A stretch of DNA of 64,000 nt from Algorimicrobium hallyeonense (lineage in GTDB: Bacteria; Bacteroidota; Bacteroidia; Flavobacteriales; Flavobacteriaceae): contig NZ_JBHSLA010000003.1 in NCBI RefSeq assembly GCF_042657385.1, forward strand, positions 434,001 through 498,000. Reading direction: 5' to 3'. Position numbers and translations under genes: made by a program. The notes under the pieces are model-generated. The model saw only the letters and a program-made list of their open reading frames with translations, was not told where the DNA came from and did not search any database. This document shows, piece after piece, positions 59,205-64,000 of the stretch (within the stretch, counting starts at the first letter, position 1; each line of letters begins with the position of its first letter).

Positions 59205-59672
59205 ATGAAATACGCAAGATTAACCAAAGAACAATTTGAAGAATTACATCAAGAGTTTATAAATTTTCTAGCGACACAGACCATCACAGCCGATGAGTGG
59301 AACGATATTAAAATTAATAAACCTGAAGTGGCTGAACAGGAACTAGACGTGTTTAGTGATTTGGTTTGGGAGGGTGTTTTAAACAAAGTCGTATATATTG
59401 AGCATATTTCGCCACAACAAATGCACTTATTTCATTTAAAAGACGATATAATGCACTTGATAGCTGTGAAGCTTAAAAACCCAATCGATTTAACCACAAC
59501 AGACGGGTTTAATTGGTTGCGTGAGAACTTAATGGATGATGATGTAGAGTTTCTTCAAGCCAAAAAAGAGTATTCAGAAGATAAAAATGTCGATAAATTT
59601 CGACTCATTCAACAAGGCGGTGTAATTACTAAAGGCGACTTGTTTCAGTATTTAGATAGACTGATTAATTAA
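59205..59672 (+). CDS. DUF6495 family protein
   Basis: A 155-residue cytosolic protein. It opens MKYARLTKEQFEELHQEFIN and continues with FLATQTITADEWNDIK, VYIEHISPQQMHLFHLKDDI and the C-terminal DKFRLIQQGGVITKGDLFQY. This conserved sequence is a Bacteroidota-specific family (DUF6495 as I recall it) of unknown function, frequently near gdpD or hisS. It follows the GDPD gene by 23 bases. Confidence 0.7.
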   Translation: MKYARLTKEQFEELHQEFINFLATQTITADEWNDIKINKPEVAEQELDVFSDLVWEGVLNKVVYIEHISPQQMHLFHLKDDIMHLIAVKLKNPIDLTTTDGFNWLRENLMDDDVEFLQAKKEYSEDKNVDKFRLIQQGGVITKGDLFQYLDRLIN

Positions 59673-59684
59673 TAGTAGCATTGT

Positions 59685-59812
59685 CTTTGCGAAAAATTGC
59701 GATAGGAGAGAAGTGGCAATTTGTTGAATTGATTCCCAATAATTATTAAAAAGATAATTACGCTTATTTAAAGTAAAAAGAGCGTAATGACAGCTGATTA
59801 TTAATTATTTTT
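59685..59812. repeat. worn copy of an interspersed TTGCGA-type repeat
   Basis: The sequence TCTTTGCGAAAAATTGCGATAGGAGAGAAGTGGCAATTTGTTGAA is a degenerate match to the GTCATTGCGAGGA...GAAGCAATCT element found scattered in Bacteroidota intergenic regions; CGTAATGACAG at 59784-59794 may be its other end. Only resemblance by eye. Confidence 0.3.
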
Positions 59813-59888
59813 GTTAAGAAGTTAGTATGAATAAGTCCTGATGTTTGTCGGGATTAAAAAGAGATTTCCACTTTCGTGGTAAAAGATT

Positions 59889-61259
59889 ATGGCACAAAAA
59901 CCAAGCATTCCAAAAGGCACACGCGATTTTAATCCAGAGCAAGTAGCCAAGCGTAATTATATATTTCAAACCATTCAAAAGCAATTTGAAACTTTTGGAT
60001 TTCAACCTATAGAAACCCCTAGTTTTGAAAATTCGGATACCCTTATGGGAAAATATGGCGAAGAAGGGGATCGGTTGATTTTTAAGATTTTGAATTCTGG
60101 AGATTATTTGAATAAGGTTGATGATGGGTTGTATTCTGAAAAGGACTCTAATAAAATAACAGCTAGCATTTCTGAAAAAGCGCTTCGTTACGATCTTACC
60201 GTTCCCTTTGCACGTTACGTGGTACAACACCAAAATGAGATTGAGTTTCCATTTAAGCGCTACCAAATGCAACCAGTCTGGCGCGCGGATAGACCACAAA
60301 AAGGACGTTTTAGAGAGTTCTTCCAGTGTGATGCCGATGTGGTTGGATCTACCTCCCTATGGCAAGAAGTGGAACTCGTACAATTATATGACAGCGTTTT
60401 TTCGGCATTAAAACTGGAAGGTGTTACCATAAAAATTAACAACCGTAAAATATTATCGGGTATTGCCGAAGTTATTGGTGCCAGTGATAAACTCATCGAC
60501 TTTACGGTTGCTTTAGATAAATTGGACAAAATAGGCGAGGAGAAGGTAAAAGCTGAAATGCTGGAAAAAGGCATTTCGCAAGACGGTATTAATACATTAC
60601 AGCCGTTGTTTACATTGTCTGGCGACTTCAATTCGCAAATAGAGCAACTTAAAACTATTTTAAACAGTTCAGAAGATGGTAGAAAAGGTATTGAAGAATT
60701 GGCATTTATTGATAAAGCCATTTCAGAACTCGGTCTACAATCTGCCAAATTACAATTGGACGTTACTTTAGCACGTGGTTTAAATTATTATACAGGCGCT
60801 ATTTATGAAGTCTCTGCACCAGAAGGTGTCAATATGGGATCCATTGGTGGTGGTGGTCGTTATGACGATTTAACGGGAATTTTCGGTCTTAAAGACGTAA
60901 GCGGTGTTGGAATTAGTTTTGGGTTAGACCGCATTTATTTAGTATTAGAAGAACTGAATTTATTTCCAGAAACGGTGACTAAAAATATTGATGTGTTGTT
61001 TATCAATTTTGGTGAAGCGGAAGCGCTGTTTAGTTTAAAAGCTATTAAGCATTTGCGCCTGCAAGGTGTTAATGCCGAATTATATCCTGATGATGCTAAA
61101 ATGAAAAAGCAAATGAATCACGCAAATAAGCGACACATTCCTTTTGTGGTTTTAGTAGGTGATAACGAGATGGAGCAAGGCACATACACATTAAAAAATA
61201 TGATTTCAGGTGAGCAATTTAAATTGTCATTAGATGCTTTGACTCAAAAATTAACTTAA
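59889..61259 (+). CDS. hisS: histidine-tRNA ligase
   Basis: A 456-residue class II synthetase that charges tRNA-His. Motif 1 region AKRNYIFQTIQKQFETFGFQ, motif 2 with RYDLTVPFARYV and RAD-RPQKGRFREFFQCD, histidine A motifs LDVTLARGLNYYTGAIYE and SIGGGGRYDDLTGIFG, motif 3 GVGISFGLDRIYLVLE, and a C-terminal anticodon-binding domain (DVLFINFGEAEALFSLKAIK). The length and the insertion between motifs 2 and 3 are normal for Bacteroidota. Single gene with its own terminator. Confidence 0.97.
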   Translation: MAQKPSIPKGTRDFNPEQVAKRNYIFQTIQKQFETFGFQPIETPSFENSDTLMGKYGEEGDRLIFKILNSGDYLNKVDDGLYSEKDSNKITASISEKALRYDLTVPFARYVVQHQNEIEFPFKRYQMQPVWRADRPQKGRFREFFQCDADVVGSTSLWQEVELVQLYDSVFSALKLEGVTIKINNRKILSGIAEVIGASDKLIDFTVALDKLDKIGEEKVKAEMLEKGISQDGINTLQPLFTLSGDFNSQIEQLKTILNSSEDGRKGIEELAFIDKAISELGLQSAKLQLDVTLARGLNYYTGAIYEVSAPEGVNMGSIGGGGRYDDLTGIFGLKDVSGVGISFGLDRIYLVLEELNLFPETVTKNIDVLFINFGEAEALFSLKAIKHLRLQGVNAELYPDDAKMKKQMNHANKRHIPFVVLVGDNEMEQGTYTLKNMISGEQFKLSLDALTQKLT

Positions 61260-61292
61260 AGCTATTGTAATTAGAAGCAAAAATTAGCTGTA

Positions 61293-61330
61293 AAAAAAAG
61301 CCCTGAAAATTTCTTTTCAGGGCTTTTTTA
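61293..61330. terminator. bidirectional terminator after hisS
   Basis: A 10-bp stem GCCCTGAAAA/TTTTCAGGGC (61300-61323) with a TTTC loop and A/T runs on both sides. It separates hisS from the convergent LamG/T9SS gene. Confidence 0.88.
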
Positions 61331-61347
61331 TTTGACATGTATTATGG

Positions 61348-64000
61348 CTATTTCACTATTACCTTTTTAGACAGGATGCTACCATCCGTTTTTTCTAGAT
61401 TAATGATATAGGTACCTGTGCTTAAACCATTCACTTTAATTTCTTGATAGTTTGTATCTTCTAAAGTATCAACTCGAATTATAGACTGTCCTATAATATT
61501 GAACATTTCAGCAGCATCTAAACGTACCATTTTCGGGTTGTGAATAATGATGCTTCCTTTGGCGTTCGCGAAGTAAACTTGTAAGTTTTCTTGCGCCGTA
61601 ACATCTTCCGTGCCTAACGAGTTGCCGTCTCTAAATGTAATTTCGAAACGATCAGCATATTCGCCAGCATCTAAATAAAATTCATAGTCACCATCCGTGC
61701 GTAAGTTATGGTATATATCCAATGCAATATCATGTACATATATCTCTGAATCACTTGGAATATTTTCTAAATTATCAATAGTTATGTTATTTAACCCGTC
61801 ATCTCTAGTTACGATGTTTAATGGTAGCACAGTATCTTCCGTAAAGGAATTAATGCCTTGAATTGTGTACTTATCTGCATGAATTACCCAGGCCATTTCG
61901 TCTATTTGGACTTCATTTAGTAAGCCATCAAATCCCCAATCGTAATCTATAGAAGCACGATCATCAGCAGTTACTAATAATTGTCTGTGAATGGTATTCA
62001 CGGAGTTAAAACCTAATCGGATTTTCATTCGTGAATCAACCACATCAATATTATCTTCTGTAGATCTCATAAACACAGAGCCTGTACCACCTTCTTTTTG
62101 AAATCTCCGTTGTCCGTTATTAAATACCACACTACCATTAGACTCACCGGCAACAAAGAAACCTTGTCCAACCGGAATATAACGTCCTGGTATTTTAGTA
62201 GCTGTGCCACCAGTTCCACCATCCGGATGATTAGTACCCATAGATGCGGCAGGTGTACCACCAGAGAAATTATAAGTACCGTAACCACCTTGATATTCAG
62301 CGGTAACATGTGAGCCGCCGCCCCAATGTTCCCAGAAATATAGCGTACCACTAATAGCTGGATTTGCTCCAGATCCTGAAATGGTAGGGCCGTTATCTGT
62401 TATAAATTGTTCCGCATCAATGGCAGAAGCATAGGGGTTACCTACTAAATATTCATTTCCAGCATTAATGGTTAAGCCAACATTTCCGTTATTTGGTTTT
62501 CCGTCAAACACATAGTTTTGCTCTAAAGAAACAACACCAGCAGTATTGGTAACACCTTTCATAGTAAAGCCTTCTCCAGCTAATAATGTTCCTGTATTTC
62601 TAACGTGCTGCCAAGACGCGTAATTATCTGCAATACGGTTATTGTATTTCCATATCCAATAATGAGCAATTTTAAGATCGGCATCACTATTAGAACCATT
62701 ATATCCACCTACATAAGTTATGTTCGCAGGTGCTCCTGATGATGTACCATCTTTCATAATGTTATTATTCAACGAATAACTAAAATTATTTGGATTTGCC
62801 GTTGCTGTATTTCCTACAGGCGCACTCCAATAATTATATGTGAAAACATCAAGTGTACCTTGCTGATCTTTTTCAAGAGAACCCGAAATACCAACATTTA
62901 AATCACTGTCAATGGTTTGTATTAATTGCGATTCGCCTTCTAAATCTATTTTTCCTAATAAATTTAAGTAGTGTGTTACTGTAATACCATTTCCTGTTTC
63001 GGTCGTGTTATCACCGTCTAAAGTTAATTCACTCGACTCTACAAATAAGGCTAATAGGTTTCGGTTTCCTAAATTTCCTGCTGTTAAACTGCTATTGCTC
63101 ATAGTTACGTTGTCAGCAACTTCAACAATGTTCCAGTCTACAGTAATTGTGTTATCCACTATTGAGTTGGCGCCAGGTATGGTTTGTAAATTTCCATTTA
63201 ACCAAGTCGTATGCAGGCTCCAATCACTCGTTCCCGTACCGATGGTTTTATAAGGTAATGGGGCAGTTTGCCTATCTACCGTTCTTAAGCTACGTAAAGC
63301 ACCTTGGTGGCCATTACCAGATTCATCTTTCGTGTTGGTATACGTGTAAGTAGACATTGGGTAATAACCAGCCAAGCTAGACCAAGGAATAGCAGCAACT
63401 TCATCTTTTGTAGGTGTTACGCCTTTACTCAAGAAATAAGCCCCTCCAACAAATCCAGAGTTGTTTGCAATTTCCTGATTCATGATATAACGCAATTGTT
63501 TGACCGTTAAAGCTGTATTCCAAACACGTACCTCGTCTATATTTCCATTAAAAAATGCTTGAGGCGTCAATTTAGATGCCGCGCCAATATAAAACGATTG
63601 GTCTGTATTATTAGGAGCTGATTTGGCCGCTTGTTTATCTAATATGCCATCAATATATATATAAGCAGTTCCGCCTTGATAAATAACAGCGACTTGATGC
63701 CATTCATTTTCAGGGATAATGGTATTAGAAGTTGTGGTTTGTATGGCTCCAGAAGCTGTTTTCCAAGACGCTTCAAACTGACCAACAGCGTTTATTTTTA
63801 AGTCGTAACCTTCAGTAAATGCGGCATCACGTTTTGAAACGATAGACTTGTTCAAAGAGTTTACATCACGTCTAATCCATGATGAAATAGTAAAGGCCGT
63901 TGGGTTAACATCCAAAGCATTTTCCATGTCCATATAGTTTGATGTTCCATTGAAATATACGGAGCGCTCAAAGGTACGCTCTGGTGCCCAACCAAATGTG
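61348..64000 (-). CDS. large secreted LamG/T9SS protein, 5' end beyond the window
   Basis: At least 883 residues: the frame is still open at base 64000, running through TFGWAPERTFERSVYFNGTS before the ATG at 63933, so the true start lies outside. The N-terminal visible part is a LamG/concanavalin-like domain (WIRRDVNSLNKSIVSKRDAA, VAVIYQGGTAYIYIDG, YIGAASKLTPQAFFNGNIDE, VRVWN). The middle (roughly residues 250-700 from the ATG) is a long beta-rich stretch of repeated Gly/Asn loops, with ALFVESSELTLDGDN and GFFVAGESNGSVVFNNGQ. The last 75 residues are a T9SS type A sorting domain (VYFANAKGSIII, IIGQSIIRVDT, STGTYIINLEKTDGS, KKVIVK). Likely a surface adhesin. Confidence 0.85.
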   Translation of the reverse strand, partial: TFGWAPERTFERSVYFNGTSNYMDMENALDVNPTAFTISSWIRRDVNSLNKSIVSKRDAAFTEGYDLKINAVGQFEASWKTASGAIQTTTSNTIIPENEWHQVAVIYQGGTAYIYIDGILDKQAAKSAPNNTDQSFYIGAASKLTPQAFFNGNIDEVRVWNTALTVKQLRYIMNQEIANNSGFVGGAYFLSKGVTPTKDEVAAIPWSSLAGYYPMSTYTYTNTKDESGNGHQGALRSLRTVDRQTAPLPYKTIGTGTSDWSLHTTWLNGNLQTIPGANSIVDNTITVDWNIVEVADNVTMSNSSLTAGNLGNRNLLALFVESSELTLDGDNTTETGNGITVTHYLNLLGKIDLEGESQLIQTIDSDLNVGISGSLEKDQQGTLDVFTYNYWSAPVGNTATANPNNFSYSLNNNIMKDGTSSGAPANITYVGGYNGSNSDADLKIAHYWIWKYNNRIADNYASWQHVRNTGTLLAGEGFTMKGVTNTAGVVSLEQNYVFDGKPNNGNVGLTINAGNEYLVGNPYASAIDAEQFITDNGPTISGSGANPAISGTLYFWEHWGGGSHVTAEYQGGYGTYNFSGGTPAASMGTNHPDGGTGGTATKIPGRYIPVGQGFFVAGESNGSVVFNNGQRRFQKEGGTGSVFMRSTEDNIDVVDSRMKIRLGFNSVNTIHRQLLVTADDRASIDYDWGFDGLLNEVQIDEMAWVIHADKYTIQGINSFTEDTVLPLNIVTRDDGLNNITIDNLENIPSDSEIYVHDIALDIYHNLRTDGDYEFYLDAGEYADRFEITFRDGNSLGTEDVTAQENLQVYFANAKGSIIIHNPKMVRLDAAEMFNIIGQSIIRVDTLEDTNYQEIKVNGLSTGTYIINLEKTDGSILSKKVIVK

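Overview
The window reads as chromosomal DNA of a marine-type member of the Flavobacteriaceae (Bacteroidota). The reasons are: low GC content; promoters of the TAnnTTTG type without Shine-Dalgarno boxes; at least four proteins with a type IX secretion (T9SS) type A C-terminal sorting domain; lipoproteins with acidic residues after the cysteine; and families common in Bacteroidota (SatD/DUF3307, DUF4252, DUF5074, DUF6090, DUF4421, DUF6495). No tRNA, rRNA, CRISPR array, transposase or integrase was seen.

Layout. 1-4.8 kb: a secreted T9SS protein, a SatD-DUF3307 pair behind a three-unit 28-bp operator-like array, a thioesterase and RmuC. 4.8-7.6 kb: a small AT-rich accessory island. It holds a reverse transcriptase of the defence-associated (UG/DRT-like) kind and about 470 bp of gene-free DNA upstream of it, with a long closing inverted repeat and a strong internal hairpin (probable non-coding RNA). 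A divergent gene in the island encodes an unknown protein with two related halves. 7.6-17.1 kb: a vitamin B12 locus with an ABC importer, a 35-residue membrane peptide, a cobalamin riboswitch, a BtuB-like TonB receptor, a BtuG-like lipoprotein, a second BtuG-like propeller fused to a T9SS sorting domain, a DUF71 enzyme and the decayed remains of a third propeller gene. 17.3-33.5 kb: a 921-residue T9SS protein, an S41 peptidase, an ECF sigma operon with two DUF4252 proteins, purB, a glycosyltransferase, an ABC-F protein, a serine hydrolase, a DUF6090 gene broken by an in-frame stop, and a sirtuin. 33.6-40.7 kb: two tandem paralogous triple-CHRD lipoproteins, TrmH, a DEAD-box helicase with a long leader, a DinB remnant and SdpI. 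40.7-48 kb: a membrane protein of the misleadingly named SpecificRecomb family, a urea transporter, several lineage-specific envelope proteins and a RetSat/CrtI-like oxidoreductase. 48.3-64 kb: mostly housekeeping (RdgB, HPF, RlmH, NadC, PriA, a LytTR regulator, rpsF-rpsR-rplI, GDPD, HisS), ending in a LamG/T9SS protein that runs off the right edge.

The two parts most worth following up are the reverse transcriptase with its putative RNA, where the closing stem, hairpin and opposite-strand open frame can be tested against the DRT2/DRT9 RNA-templated defence systems, and the B12 locus, where a BtuG-type propeller appears to have been rerouted through T9SS. All functions are assigned from motifs read by eye; no database search was possible.
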